64,000 nucleotides of DNA from Amblyornis subalaris (lineage: Eukaryota > Chordata > Aves > Passeriformes > Ptilonorhynchidae): the NCBI GenBank assembly GCA_018881555.1, contig JACAXG010000105.1:310001-374000 (forward strand), given 5' to 3'. The stretch's first letter is position 1. Each line of letters begins with the position of its first letter. The position numbers and the translations under genes are program-made. The notes beneath the pieces were generated by a model, which was not told the origin of the DNA, ran no database searches, and saw nothing but the letters and a program-made list of their open reading frames with translations. Shown here in pieces: positions 21,139-35,138 of this stretch.

Positions 21139-21362
21139 TACCAATAATCTGGCATAATGCCCACCTAGAGTTTGTGGGCAAGTATATTCTGTCATGAATG
21201 GCAGGTACAGCTGAGAAATTGGTTGTGCTTTACACTGAAATAGCTTTCAGAGCAGAGGAAGGGTGGAACAGAAATCTCATCTGAACTCAGTGGGTTTCTC
21301 ATTGCAAAATAAGTCTGAATTATCTTATGAGCAGGAGAATTATGGCAATTTCATGTAGAAAC

Positions 21363-22660
21363 AAAATCAGAAAGTGGTTTGGTTTCGGGGACCCCTAAAG
21401 GTCATCTAGTCCTACCTACCTGCCACGTGCAGGCACATCTTTCACTACATCAGCATGCATGAAGACCCATTCAACCTGACCTTGAACACTTCCAGTCTAG
21501 GGGCATACACAACTCCTTTGGACATCCTGTTCCAGTGTCTCACCACTTTTATAATAAAAAATGTCTGTCTTCTGTTCAATTTAAACCTACCGTTTTTCAG
21601 TTTAAAACCATTGCCCCTTGGCAGGTCCTGGTAAAATGTTCTCTCTCCTTCTTATAAGCCCCCTTTTTATATGGAAAGGCTGATCTAAGGTCTCCTTGGA
21701 GCCTTTTTTTTCTCTAGGCCGAACAATCCCAACTCAGCTTTTCTAAATAGGAGAGGTGCTCCAGCCTTCTGACCATTTCTGTGGCCCTTCTCTGGACCCA
21801 CTCTAGCAGGTCCATCCATGTCTTTCAGGTACTGTGGATCCCAGAACTGGATGCTGTACTCTAGGTGCGTTCACTCTAACAAGAGTGAAGTAGTGGGGGA
21901 AATTCACACTACTGGACATGACTGATATGGCTGGCTTTCTGGTCTGAAAGCGCACATTGCCAGCTCATGTCCAAATTTTCATGCACCAGTATGCCCAAGT
22001 CCCTCTCCTCAGGATTGCGCTCAGCCCATTCATCCCCCAGTCTGTAATGATATTGGGGATTGCCCTGACTCCATTGCAGGACCTTGCACTTGGCCTTGTT
22101 GAACTTCATGAGGTTCATATGTGACCACTCCTCAAGGCTGCCAGGGTCCTTCTGGATGGCACCCCTTCCCTCCAGAATACCAACTATGCCATTCAGCTTT
22201 GTGTCATCTGCAAACCTGCTGACTCAGTCCCATTATCTATGTTACAGATGAAGATATTGAATGATATTGATCCCAGTATGGACCCTTGAGGGACACCACT
22301 CATAACTGATTTCAACTTGGACATTGAGCCATTGACTACAACTCTTTGGGCACAGCCATCCGGTCGATTCCTTATTCATCTTACAGTCCATCCCTCAAAC
22401 CTTTATATCTCTGGTTTAGCAGGATGGATGCTGTCAGGGATCATATAAAAGAACTTGCAGAAATGTAGGTAGATGACATCTGTAGTTCTTCCTTTTTCCA
22501 CTGATGCAGTCACTTCATTGTAGAAGGCCACTAGGTTAGTCAGGTATTATTTGCCTTGGCTCTCTAACCACTTCCCTCTCTCTCATATGTTTCAATATAA
22601 GAAATCTGTTGCATGATCTTACCAGGCAAGGAGGTGAGGCTGATGCCAGTGTCATGTCCA
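21363..22660 (-). mobile_element. CR1 LINE fragment, 3' part of ORF2 and 3' end
   Basis: The + strand carries the antisense of the avian CR1 3' region: AGGTCATCTAGTCC near the start, then CTGTTCCAGTGTCTCACCAC, CTCTGGACCC and, further on, GATATTGAATGATATTGATCC and GGGACACCACTCAT, which encode the RT C-terminal half on the minus strand. A minus-strand frame at 21909-22118 has the CR1 pattern KCKVL, DLGILVHENLDMS, QCAL. The element is 5'-truncated and carries many indels and stops, so it is an old copy. The octamer tail at the 3' end (near 21363) is degraded. Confidence 0.88.
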
Positions 22661-25600
22661 TGTCAGTAAAACTTGGACATACAATTTTTGATGCCATTAA
22701 AATATGACCTGTGTGGCTTAAAAAAACAGTAAGTGGGAGGAAACATGAGTGATTGTTAAAATTTTAGTTTACTTCACAATCTGTTTATAAATCTATTGCA
22801 TTTTTAGCTTCAAGGAAAAAAGCCAGTGATACAGTGAATCTAAGTGACTTGAATAGCAGGTACTAATTAATTAGGAAGATGTTTTTCAGCATATGAGCCT
22901 TTGTTTCTGAGCATGTGAAAAAATATTTTATGCTGCTGCGTAAGTATATAGGGAGCAAAATGTGATTTTGTGATTGTGATTATGATGAATTTGGAAAACA
23001 AGATGCAGTCTTTGTCTTACTATGATGTTTTGCCGTTACTGTATTGCTTTGCTTCACTCAGCCTACCATGTAATAAGATGAACAGTTACATGGTAGTTGG
23101 TTGGTTGGTTGAAATCAGGCCAGATACCTTGAGAATATGAAATACTCTAGTGCTCAAGGCATTGTCTTATGAGGCAGGTAATATAAAAGATCTCAGAAGT
23201 ATTACAGAACAGGCTTCTCACTTTTGTTGCCAAACAAAGCAGGATAATAACACGGAAGGGGTAACTATTGGTCACATTTGTGTTTACTAAATATGATTTA
23301 AGCCAGTTACATTCTAAAAGTAAAGATATATCTGCAATTTATGCTGTCAGCCCTAATAGTTGGGGGAATTTTTGTTTGTTTTATCTCTGCAATTAAGGGT
23401 TTATATTGCTAATACTGCTACTACTACTTCTAGTATTACAATTAGTAAGCTATGGGTTTTTGCTATCTACTGCCAGAAGAGAAAATATTTAGAAGATTTA
23501 AAAATAGCTATCAATACTTGCCTTCTACTTGTTAGTAGATGTGCCTAAATTGTAGTGGTAACATTTATTTGTTACAGGACTCAGAATCTAGACTGGTCAA
23601 GGCTAATCACCCACTTCAGTCATTAACTATGAATTACTTATATGTGAAAGAGATTAACAGAACCAAATCAACATGGACAGCACATGAAAGGGCATCTCAT
23701 TGATTTCGAACTGCAGGATCAATTATTCAAATCTTGCTCTCATGAAAATCAAGGATGGGCTTTTTTCTGACTGTAGATGGAAATTGAAGTACATATTGTA
23801 ACAATTCCATGTTTCTGTAGATTTTCTTTTGTGGATGTCACAGTTTCATAACTGCAGAATTCTGAGTTCCATATTTTTTATTACACATTAATTATTAATT
23901 TTCAGCTCTCAGAAGGGCATAAAAATACTAATTGTGTCTTTCTAAACTAGATCAAAAAGGACAGCTATTGCAAGTGTGTCTTCTTTTTTATCAGAAAATT
24001 GTTGTTAATCATCTGGGATAGAGTCCAAAATTTCTTCTTCCCAATTATAATGAAAGCTTATACAGCATGTTACACCTCATATTTACAGTAATCTTTATTA
24101 TGTGAAAAACGGGGGTGCAATTTTAATAACCGTTAGAGAATACAAAAGACAATGGGCTAATATCTCTACTATTGTGTTTAGCTGTTCACACATAGATTAG
24201 TTTGGTATTCCACAGCCATCAACAGGTAAACTCACTTTGAAAATTTCATGAGATATTGATTTTATTTCTTTGACAAAAGATGTACTGAGAACACAGCACG
24301 TCACAAGAGGAATCTGTCCTTGTGACAACGATTGCAACAAGAATAGAAATCTAAACTTGCAGTCCACACCATTTTCTAAAGAATGTTCTGGTTTCACTAC
24401 TTTTCACTCTTTACTTTCCCCTTTTACATAAAATCTTGTGTTGTAGCAAGCCAGGTCTTTTCTTAAGTCATCTAGATGAGCCATTTTCAGATGGGGGAAT
24501 CCATGTGTGATCAGAGATGATCTGACCCTATTTTTCTTACTGAATGTGTTGAATAGGTTACTTCTCTGTCTCTCTGATTCTCCCCTTAGTCCATTTCTCC
24601 ACTAAAGCACCATCCTAACTACTATAATGAATCATCATTAGACTGAAGATCAATGGATATGGCCAGTATTTATATAAACATACTCACACGTATATGTAAA
24701 AATATATGTATCGTTTATTCTTCTGCTTTATCTTCCATGTACTGCTTACATTCTCCATTTGGCACGTTCTCTGGATAAGCATACAGCACCCCATGAGTGA
24801 TAGCACACTTCAAATAGGCTATGATAGTAACTGTTGTTTGCTTTAAAAGTGTGAACTTTCAGTTCTTTGGAGTTTCTTAATTTATAGCCAAAAGACAGGT
24901 TTTTTTCTTATTTTCAGATTTTGATGTGCACTGACCCTTGCAGAGGTGAAGATACAGTATCTGTTCTGGATCTGTTGCAATAACAGAATAGAAGGTTTAA
25001 AAGAGAGATTTTTTCACAGATGTTTCTCTTGGTATACTTTGATGTATGAGATGTTCATGGCTTCTTTTTCTTTTGTCAGTAGCTCTTTCAGTTGGATTGT
25101 CCTTTCCTCTTTCTTTCCACGTGACTGTCTCTTTCTACACACCTTTTGATTCCTTTTAGCCACTCATTAATTCAACTATGATTTTTCTGTCAAAAATTCA
25201 TTTACTTTGTGCTTCTACCTTTTCTTTACTCATCTTAGGCTGCATCATCTTCCCTCTATAATTACAGAGGTATATTGTACAGCTCATTTTGCACAAGGTC
25301 AAAATGTTTTCTAAACCCCTTCCTAATTATTGCCATATTATTATCTTTGACATTTGTTGCCAAGCTGACTAATGTTTGGTTCTTCTCTCTATCTTGCATA
25401 TCTCTAAATTTGTGTTCTGTTATCTATTTTCTAAAAACTGAGGTACACAGTCCAGTCACACATTGACCTTATTTAATATTTTAATTTAATAATCTCATCA
25501 TTTCTTGTAAAGGGTCATGGACTTAATTACTATCTCCTCTAGTAATCCTGATTACTAATCTGAGCATTCTGAGGGCTTAAGGGAAAAACAGTCTTCTACA

Positions 25601-26339
25601 ACTAATCTCATTGATGCTGGTTGGCTTTTGGATGCAAAAATGAAAGGAGGATTTGGGCAACTGTTTTCATAGATACTGTGTAATTCCAAGTGACCAAAGT
25701 TTAGCTATAGATTTTGTGATGATTTACTTAATTTTTCTTTATTTTCAGTATCCATTTGCCACGAAGTTTGGTAAAAAAAACATTTTTATGTTTATCAAGC
25801 ACAGACTCATGGAATGCAAACAATATGCCCTGCTCAAGTTATAGCTGAATGAGAAGCAGGACTATTGTCAAATTTTCATTGATTATATGACAATAACATT
25901 TGCTTAGTAGCTACTCTGTACTACATGAAAAAGATAGATCAAGTGTTCTGGAATTATAATGATAAACCCATAAATGAACTCTGCAAGAAGACATGGATGA
26001 ATGTGGAACAGGCCAATGAAAACACTGCAATCAGTCTTCGTGATACTTCATATTAAGCAGGTTGATAATTTGCTGTGACTTCTCACAGCTTCCTGTTATA
26101 CAAACCTTGTGCTGTCAATATTGTACTTACATTGCTTTAGTTATTAAGCTTTGGAGGAAAACCTTCACTTAACGCAGGATACGATATGGACTTTTCCTTG
26201 TGTTTTAAACTATTTGTATCCTTGTTAATGTTTGAGTCAGGTGGTGTTGTAATTAAAGCGTTTAGGGTCAAGGAAGTTTAAGAGGAGTCTGATGAAAAAA
26301 AGGCACTATTTTCTCATTCATTTTCAGAAAAAGATTTCT
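22661..26339. other. gene-free AT-rich stretch
   Basis: Holds a short GGTT repeat at 23097-23111 and otherwise nothing recognisable. Open frames are at most 67 codons. Confidence 0.5.
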
Positions 26340-26835
26340 CATGAGGAGGCCTTAGCTGGAGTTCTGTGTCCAGTCTGGGGCTCCCTGGTATGGCAGGGAC
26401 ATGGATGTATTGGAATCCAGCACAGGGCCATGAAGATGCTAAAGAGCTTGGAGCATTTGAGCTATGCAGAGAGGCTGAGAGAGTTGGGACTATTCAGCCT
26501 GCAGAAGAGAACGTTCAGGAGGATCGCTGGTGGTCTTGAGAAAGGAGCAAAGAAGACAGAGAAAGAACTCTTAATGGTGCCTTGTGAAATGCCAAGAGGC
26601 AGTGCCAAATGGAAATACAGGAAATTCCACTTAAATGCAAGTTTTTTATTTTGAGGATTATCATACACAGAACATGTTGTCCGGAGAGGCTATGTAGTCT
26701 TCATCCTTAAAGATACTGAATTATATCCTTTATGGACACAGACCTGAGCAACTCGCTGTTGGTGACACTACTTTGAACAGTGATGTTGGACTAGATGACC
26801 TGCTGAAGTTATTTCCAACAGGTCAGTCATTCTGC
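26340..26835 (+). mobile_element. CR1 LINE fragment, 3' end
   Basis: Sense-strand CR1 words appear in order: CAGTCTGGGGCTCCC, CAGCACAGGGCCATGAAGATG, GAGAGGCTGAGAGAGTTGGG, CAGCCTGCAGAAGAGAA and GGACTAGATGACCTGCTGAAG. The downstream portion is scrambled by indels and the terminal octamer is reduced to a remnant (CATTCTGCAATTATG). An old, 5'-truncated copy. Confidence 0.82.
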
Positions 26836-27909
26836 AATTATGCTGAGGTACTTCTAAATTGTTTTCTGCAGATTAAGTAAGGACACCTAATAAAGTATTC
26901 CATCTTATTATACTGATTGCCTTTTTTTATTAAATGTTACGTATACCCCTCCCAATCTTTTTTGCAAATTAAAATAGTAGGTGATTAACTAATTTTTTCT
27001 GAAAAAAAGTTCAGAAACATAATGAAAATGCTTTCATATAGCCCAAGAAACTTACCAATAATGACTAGTGGTATGTAGTAATACATAGTATATAATATAA
27101 TTTTTATTATGTTCATTTTACAAATAAAGAATTTGAATAGGATAGACTTCAGTTTTAAATATGTCTATGTGATATTAATCTGTCATGTAGTCACCCTAAT
27201 ACTCAAAAAAAAAAATCAAGAAAATCTGTTTGATTTACTAATCCATGTGAAAAACAAGCCTATGGTCCTTAATTTACATTCTGTTCTCAAATATCCAGTT
27301 ATTGTTTCAATTTTAATTGATGCTAATTATCTTCCTAGAGCATTTAGTTATTCTACAGGCTGTAATTTTCAATAGGATTTTCAGATTTCATTTGGATGTT
27401 GGACACCTAAGTGATTTAAGTATTGAGAAAACACAGTCTTTTGTTTCCTCATACATTATAGAAACACTGATGTTAGAAAAGCTTTTTATTTCCCACTACA
27501 TAGTCTTACTTCAAATGTCAAGCTCCTAATGTAAATTAAGTCTTTCTATTAATTCAGGATGGAACAGGATAGTGAGTGGAAATAATGAGATTATAACAAA
27601 TGACTAAAGTATATTCTGCTGCTACAAACCCTTATTTTTAAGTGTTTATCATACCTACAAAAACACAGGTTCAGGAAATGGACTTCTAAGTTTGGAATGT
27701 GTTGCCATCTTTTCAGCGAGGATTAAAATATAAATGGTATGGAGAACTGAAACATTTACCTGCGTTATACTTGATTAGAGCAGAATTTTATAACCAAGTG
27801 CTGGTGGAACGTTCAGAAAGATTAAATACACAGAAAAAAATAAGCAAAAGAAGTGGGAAGAGCTCGGGAGAAAACTGGGAAGTTTGTTTAACACTGTGTT
27901 TTAAATCTG
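26836..27909. other. gene-free AT-rich stretch
   Basis: Nothing recognisable. Open frames are at most 88 codons and low in complexity. Confidence 0.5.
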
Positions 27910-27915
27910 AGTGTC
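27910..27915. repeat. target-site duplication, left
   Basis: AGTGTC, matching 28679-28684. Confidence 0.82.
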
Positions 27916-28678
27916 TGTTGCAGTGAGCTCGGCTTGGTGGTAAAATGCCGCAACCTTCCCGAAAGTGCTCCTGCGTCCAGCGGTGCCTTGGCGCGGTGTG
28001 CAGTGACCGGTGAGATAGGGATGCCGCCTTCGCCTCTCAGGAGTCACCATGGTTTGCAGCAGGCACCCTATCCCACCAGCGCAGGTGGATGCGCAGGCAC
28101 ACTCGCACTTTCACGCCTTCAGCCGGGAGTAAAGAGTTGGGAGGGGCTCTTCTGAGGTAGCAGGTTTATTGCACGGGTCCAGGGATGAAGAGCAGAAGAG
28201 CACAGAATACAGGTGCGCACAGGATTATATACCAAAAAAAACAGGGGCGGAGAGAACATCAGGAACCAATAACACGAGGGTAAGAGGGAGGAGAGAAGGC
28301 GAGACTACAGTACATACAACCAATGAAGGTAGGTGAGGGAAGGAGCAGGGGAACAAGGCCAATGGAGCATCGACTGAGGGAGAACTCTCTAGAACATAAC
28401 CATAAATGGAGACAAAGATTGACAGGAACAAACCAACCGAATAGGGGAGCACATAGCAGGGCCTGGATGGGAGACACCTTCCCTATCATCACATCCTAGG
28501 GGGAGACCTTGGACCTCGGAGCCTTTACTTATTATAACATCTGGGCTCTCTGACCCACTCTACCCAGGCTCTCTGGCCCACCACATCAGGGCCCTATGGC
28601 CCCATGGGCTCCTCGGTCACTTATGTGGCTGGCCCTACCTCTGCAGCATCTCTTGCTGTGGGCCCAGCCACCCCCACA
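27916..28678 (-). mobile_element. solo LTR, ERVK type, CpG-rich
   Basis: The 763 bases start TGTTGCAGTGAGCTCGG and end CCACCCCCACA. They are flanked by perfect 6-base duplications AGTGTC (27910-27915 and 28679-28684). In minus sense a TATATAAT box (28224-28233) precedes AATAAA (28165-28170). It is much richer in GC and CpG than its surroundings, suggesting a relatively recent copy with little methylation decay. It is a different family from the 369-base LTRs. Confidence 0.87.
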
Positions 28679-28684
28679 AGTGTC
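28679..28684. repeat. target-site duplication, right
   Basis: AGTGTC, matching 27910-27915. Confidence 0.82.
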
Positions 28685-30613
28685 AATCCTGTTTCTGTCA
28701 CAAGAAGACATCTGGGGAGGGATATTGCAACATACCAAGACAACAAGAGCTCTCTGACTAGAGAGAAGGATTTTACAAATGTTATATATTACTATGATCA
28801 GTGTCTTACTAAAATGTATTGATTCTTAATAGTCCTTTAGGAAGGATTGTTAAGACACAATTTTTAATTTTTTTTTAATATGTGAGTTAACCCAGTTTGC
28901 TAGTTATTCCAGTTATTCCAATTTGTGCAAGGCTGGGTTATGCTAGTAAGGTGCAATTCTGAATAACAAAGGAAAGGGATAATAAAGGACTTAAAATGAG
29001 TTTTAAACTTAATGTTTGTGTTATTCTGGTCTGTTCCTTACTGTTGGCAGATTTAAAAAACACACAGACAAACAGCTAGAATATTGCTTTCAGCTTTTCT
29101 AGATGCTGTACTGCAACAGGAAGTGATGATGGGTGACGGTGGAAAAAAGGCCATGGCATACATGCCATCCTTTTACACCTGCAAGCACAGTACACATGAG
29201 GAGGAATTGTGGGATTAAGCTAAGCACTGGCCTTTTCATTTTTGTCAGTATTCTAAACAGAAATTGGTCACATCAATAAATAATAAATCTTTAATGAAGA
29301 AGGTGCTGTCGCAAAGTACTAATAAATGCTGCATTAACATTTTACACTGGAGTCTCCTATTTGGAGTGTTAAAGAGGTTAAATATAGCATTTTACATCAT
29401 ATTATTATGCATAATAATGAATCAGTATTTGGATGTTATATAGCAACTTGGAGCAATTTGTTGTCAATTATTAAATAAAAAGGAAATGAATATACTGCAT
29501 TTTCCTTGATAAAACTATTAATTCTACTTGCTAATGCCTTTCCTTCTTCTTCAGGTCACAGACAGTACTTTTTAAAGTGATAAGTATGTATCCTTTTTAT
29601 TCTATTTCAATTATATTTGATTAATATATTTATTGAGGATTAACCTTTCGTAGCATTAAAATTCAGAGTCTGGATGTAGCTGTTGCCTGCTTAGTTCAGT
29701 TGCAGCAATGCTGGCATTTCCTATTAACGTAAGGAGCTTAGGCATTCAATGTGGCTTAAATATAACAGCACTTTTGAAGTGTAAGACAAAAATTCTCTAA
29801 AATAATTCTAACCTCTCATGTGTTTAAAGAACCGTAGAGTCTTTCTGCATATGAATGTGACTGTAGTACTAAATGGTACTAAATTGTGCTAAATGGTACT
29901 AAAATGCTGGTACTGTGCATCCCAGCTGACATGACTTTCATAGCACCCTAAAAAGACCTGAATTGATTTGAAAGTCACAAATAAGGATTGTTGTGACTAT
30001 GAAACCAGAGTCCAGGGAGCTTATTTGAGTCTACCTACACCATTAGGTCCCATGGAAAGAAGAGTGTACATAGGCTTCCTGGGTTTTGGCTCATGTTAAA
30101 ATAATGATTATTATTTTTCGTTAATTATTAATGCTTGTGGAAAATAAATGACCACTAGAGGAAATGCTAGATGCCAGAACTATCCTTCACAATTTAATGC
30201 AGGAATGACTAAATTACTGTGTTGAGCTCTTCCGTTTTCTGTTTATTCCCAAGTTCTTGAATCTTGTGGTTTTGGCTGAAGACTCTTTCATAGAAAATTT
30301 AAATTAAAAATTAAAAAATTAAAAGTGAAGCCTCTGTAAGGTGGTCAGGATATTCTGCTGAGATGGAAGCTTTTGAAACCGTTTAGACTTAAAAAAGAGA
30401 AATTCATTCAAATTTTTCATTTCTGAGAGGAAGTAAGCACTTGCATATCATATAAATGTCATCACTTGCATGTTGAATAAATATAATTTTTTATAAAGGA
30501 TCTGCTTTGGAACTAAATGTTTGAGTGAGTGAAGGCAATTCCATATCAGTCCAAGGTAAGTAAAAAACCCTAAGATTTTAATACAACCCTCTTCTAATCT
30601 CTTCTTGTGCCTT

Positions 30614-30684
30614 TTTTGTTTGGTTTGTTTGTTTTGTTTGTGGGGGTGTTTTTTGTTGTTTGTTTGTTTGTTTTTGTTGTTTAG
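30614..30684. repeat. TTTG-rich simple repeat
   Basis: Units of TTTG, TTTGG and TTGTT in a row, with a G-run in the middle. Confidence 0.8.
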
Positions 30685-33028
30685 GCATGTTCATCATCCA
30701 TGAATCATTTTCCTAGGCATCTTCACTGTGGAAGGAATATGAGTATCTCAGGAGCAAATTGGAGTCTGGCACCATAAAATGGCATTGTCATGTCTGTTGT
30801 TTTGTGAATCTTACAAGTTTATTGTAATTTGAACTTACGGGCTGACCCAAAATGTTTCTTATATCCACAAGCTAAGAAAAATATACTTAGTCATATTGAC
30901 AATCTCAAACTCAATCTATTTGCAAAATGCCTAGCTATGTTTCTAAGGTAAAACTTAGCAATATTAGAATGTCAGACGAAAACAGTGGAGGTTTCTCACA
31001 GATTTTTATTTTCCATTTTAAGGCATGGCCTTGCTCCTGCTGGTGTCAGTGGATGCACTGACTGTACCATTGTAGAAGTGATTGTCTCAACTATACAGTT
31101 GTAAACCCAACTCGAACTGTTTTGAGATCTTATGATATGCATGAATGGAGGCATTTAAATAAGAAGGAGTGGAATAAAATTTCTTGCTGAAGCTTTACAA
31201 AACAATTCTGGAATCCACAGGCTCAAGAGCCAGGAAAGCTAAGGCCATGAAAGCCTTGACCTTTAGGTATTTTCTGCAGTCATTGGTTCTTCCGCATTCA
31301 GATGAATGTAATACAATATCAGCTATGCTACTAATTTAACAGTGCTTTGGGGCCAAGCGGCGTGCTGCACCATTTATATATTACATTTTTATATATTTAA
31401 TTTTCTTTGCCTCACCTCCCAAAAGACGGACCTTAACGAAATACCCCTTGGAAATACTTTCTGACATTTACTATCAGCCCAGCTAAAGCACCATATGAGA
31501 TTCTTAGCTGCTAGCAATTAAACATTGTCAATAATTTTTGACTAGTGTTTGATCTCCTGTCTTGGCTTTGCTATATTTGTAGGTAGATACAATAGTTGCA
31601 GATACATGCTGTCTACTACAGTAGCCTACCTCTAAAGGGTACACAAATACCTAAAATCTCTGAACTTCTTTTTCACAGTCCTGAGTATTTCTATAGATAT
31701 AGACATGTGAAGAAATCTTCCAAAGGCCCTGCTCAGCCTTTGTACATTTTCATTGGAGCAATTTTACTTAATGCAAGAGGAAGAATTTTTCTGAGTTTGT
31801 ATTATGTTTATATGTTTCCATCAAATCATAGTATCAGAATGTTTAGAAATGTATTAACTGTATTCAATATATTTGTCATAGATGGCTCATTCCTCTTTTG
31901 AAATAAAGGAAGTTGTTGTATTTTGTGTAGCAGTGGCTTGAAAGATATTCTAAAATGTCTTAATATTTTTGCGTGCAGCTGTAGTCCAATATGTGTATGT
32001 TTAATCGAAATTTTCCCAAAGACTTGCAAAAAATATACGGTATAACATGCCAGAGCTAACGATTTTGGTCAAGAGTTTATTTTAGACTTACCTTTATAAA
32101 AAAGCTGTCCTTCTAACACAGATGAACATTTCCTTTGGGAAAATGATTGTGTTCATCCTTAAAATCTAGTTATCTTTCAGCTACCACTGGCACGGCCCTT
32201 CTATGTCTATACTATTGAAAAAATACATGTCAAAGTATATAGAAAAATCAGTACTGGAAAGCTGTCATTGTTTCTTTCCCAGTCTGAAATATCAGCATCA
32301 TAAGTATATTAATGAATAGAAGTCTGAAGGTAAAACTTTCCCACTAAACACCTTGGTTGCTCTTTTACACATAAAAAAGAGCAGTTTCAAATGCCCATCA
32401 GTGTCATCTAATTCCACTTGCTTGGCCTTAACATCTTTGTTACAATCACTCTTAAATTTTATGAGAGTTGGAGTTCCACTGCATTGCAAAGTTTGTTTTC
32501 TGTCTTTAGAATAAGTTCAAGAGTTGAAGAGATTAATTTGAAATGTCCATTGATATGCTCATTATTTAATATATTTCATATTTAACATACCTCAACCTGC
32601 CAAAAGAAATCTCTCTCAACATGCCATTGTTTCACCTGCACAGTACATTTATCACAATGATATTTTCAGAAATGAATGCATAGCTTTTTCAGAACATGCT
32701 TCAGTGAATCTTCTGGTGGCACATTTTCCATATTATTTTACTGTTAGGAACACCCCAAGGCTAATCAATGCACTCTGAAACTTGTAAATTAGAAACCAGA
32801 TAGAATTGTTGAGATAAACCGTCCTATTTTAATTTTTTTTTCCTTTTTAGACAGTAAATAATTGTCCTTTGGTACAATTTTATGGGGTTTTTTTCCCAAC
32901 CTGTTAACTACACTCTAGAAATAATTGTGAAGATAAAAGAGAGGCAAAAAATGAAATGAGCACTCTGAATAATAGGAAATGTCTCATTTCCAAAGGTTCT
33001 CCAGAATTGTTCATCAGCTGTTTTTTTT

Positions 33029-33499
33029 CTACAATGTGCAGCAGAAATAAACTTCTGGCTTACTTTGGTGGAATAAAACATAGGTGTGGAGCCCTCTGCA
33101 GTCCAATATGCTGCTGAAAATGCTATTTAGGGCATTACATGTATAAGAGCCTAGAAATAACATCTGGCCAGTATGAATTATGATAAATTCTTTCAAGTTA
33201 ATAAAATTATGACATTTTCCGTCAGCTGAAAGATTGTCTGCCAAAATTGATAGTAACAGGATCAGAATAGGGAGTTTTAAGAGCACACAGTCAAGAATAA
33301 AATAGTCAGTTTTTCCATATTTAGAGTCTAATACATACATTGCCTCAAAGGACATTGCTTTGACAAAATATTTAAATACTGAATAAAATACTTCTAAAAA
33401 AATTAGAAGACTAAATATTAACATGTGACTCAGAAAATGATTGAGTTTGGTGTCAGTTGGCAGACTACAAATGCATATAGTGTTATAAAATGAATGCAT
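33029..33499 (-). other. 156-codon open frame of unknown meaning
   Basis: This is the longest open frame outside the provirus and overlaps no recognised repeat. The predicted peptide starts with ATG, is rich in Ile, Leu, Phe and Ser, and has hydrophobic runs around residues 25-45 and 73-88. No family is recognised, there is no obvious promoter, and AT-rich composition alone could give such hydrophobic bias. A chance ORF is the most likely reading, though a frame this long is uncommon at this base composition. Confidence 0.15.
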
Positions 33500-35138
33500 A
33501 ACAAATCAGTGCACAGATGAGAGACATTCAGAATATGTTATACTACTACTGCATGTGTGGGTACAATTTTTGGTGAAAACATTTGGAGTTAGAGCAATAG
33601 AGGTCTTTTTAAAGCACCTAGTATTTATAACATTTTAATCTCTGCACTTCAAAGTCTCTGTGGCTGTAATGGGTTATGTGTACAAATCATAGCTCAGTAC
33701 CTGAAATCCACTGTGTTTTCATATTAAGTACCTAGATGTTCAAGGGACAAAAGGTAAAAATAGAGACCAGATTTAGGACTCTATGGGACTTGGGCTCAAA
33801 AATTACATTATTCATACTACTGCTGTAATTGGTTCAAATTTAATGTCGTTTTCACAGGCTAAATAGATGTTACGCAAGCAGATGCATACTCAAGTTCATA
33901 AGCAGATTTGTGGTAATTTTTTTTTTTAAAATATTAATAGAACTTTCTCATGAGAGTGAAAAAGAAAGAGCAGGATGAAAGGTATGCCTACTCTTACATA
34001 ATTGTAAAAGGAGAAAACTTAAATCAGATGCATGGGAATTTTTATCCTCAATCATTTCCGTATACACACAAAGCAAAAATAATGATCAATTTGTGAAAAT
34101 TAACTAGTGAATTCACTATTCTGATGAAATGGAAGCTTGATCCTGTTTTTACTTTGTAACCAGATTGAAGTTACCAGTATGATGTCATTGAGCTTTGCAC
34201 TGAGTTTTAATATTGTGTGAAGTCTTGATATGGAAAGTTTCTGTAAAATTAATATCTCAGTGTTATGAATGGGACGACTCTGGCTTAATTTGACATATAA
34301 TTCACAGACATTAGCACAGTTGAAGAAGGCGGCCCCTGCATTAATGTATTAGCAGAATCCTCATGGACTTCGTTGTATTTTGGACATACAAAAAGTAGAA
34401 CCTACATTTAGGTGTTAACTTAGTGGAAAGACGATCTCATGGGAAGCTGGAAATTAAATAAAATAATAATTCTAAGGTAAACCATGTGTAATTCCAATAT
34501 AGTCTCTTTTGACAGGCATAGTATTAAGCTATACTTATATTTTATGTCATTAGACATTTTCCATTATAAAGCCATGGTTTCAACTACTTTTAACTTTTTC
34601 AAACTGTTGATCTTATTAAACTAACTTTCAGTGGAATGGATATTGTTCCTCAGACTTAGATTACTGAAAAATAAGTTTATTTGATTGTGCCACTCCTTTA
34701 TGATTACTTCCATGAAGAAGCACTATCATTTCTAGATTTTGAAGTAGGTGTAATTTTTTTGTGATGACAGAAATAAAAATTTTGTAGATAAAGAGAAATC
34801 AATGCCAATTCACACAAGCTCTTAAGCTTTTAAGAATTTTTATTCTCTCATGCTGACTTCATATTTGGTTAGGCTGACAATTATTTTGAAGGATCCATGT
34901 GAACAAAATATGCTCAGATATTTCTGTCTTGAACAGTCACCTTTTACTGCTCATGAAAAATGATGTGCATGATTGTCAGCACTTAAATAAATGGTCTCAA
35001 ACACTGCAAAGAAGGAAGTTCCCACAAGATAAGCTACCACAACTGGCACAGATGGCAAACAGGAAGGTGTTAATTTCAGGTCTACACAGAAGTGAAAGTT
35101 TTGGGATTAGCACAGTGTACAAGATTCCACTGTGCATA

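Larger units (their letters stand above)
28685..35138. other. gene-free AT-rich stretch
   Basis: Contains a TTTG-rich simple repeat at 30614-30684 and one unusually long open frame at 33029-33499, both listed separately. No transposon is recognised in about 6 kb, the longest repeat-poor run in the window apart from the ends. Confidence 0.45.
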
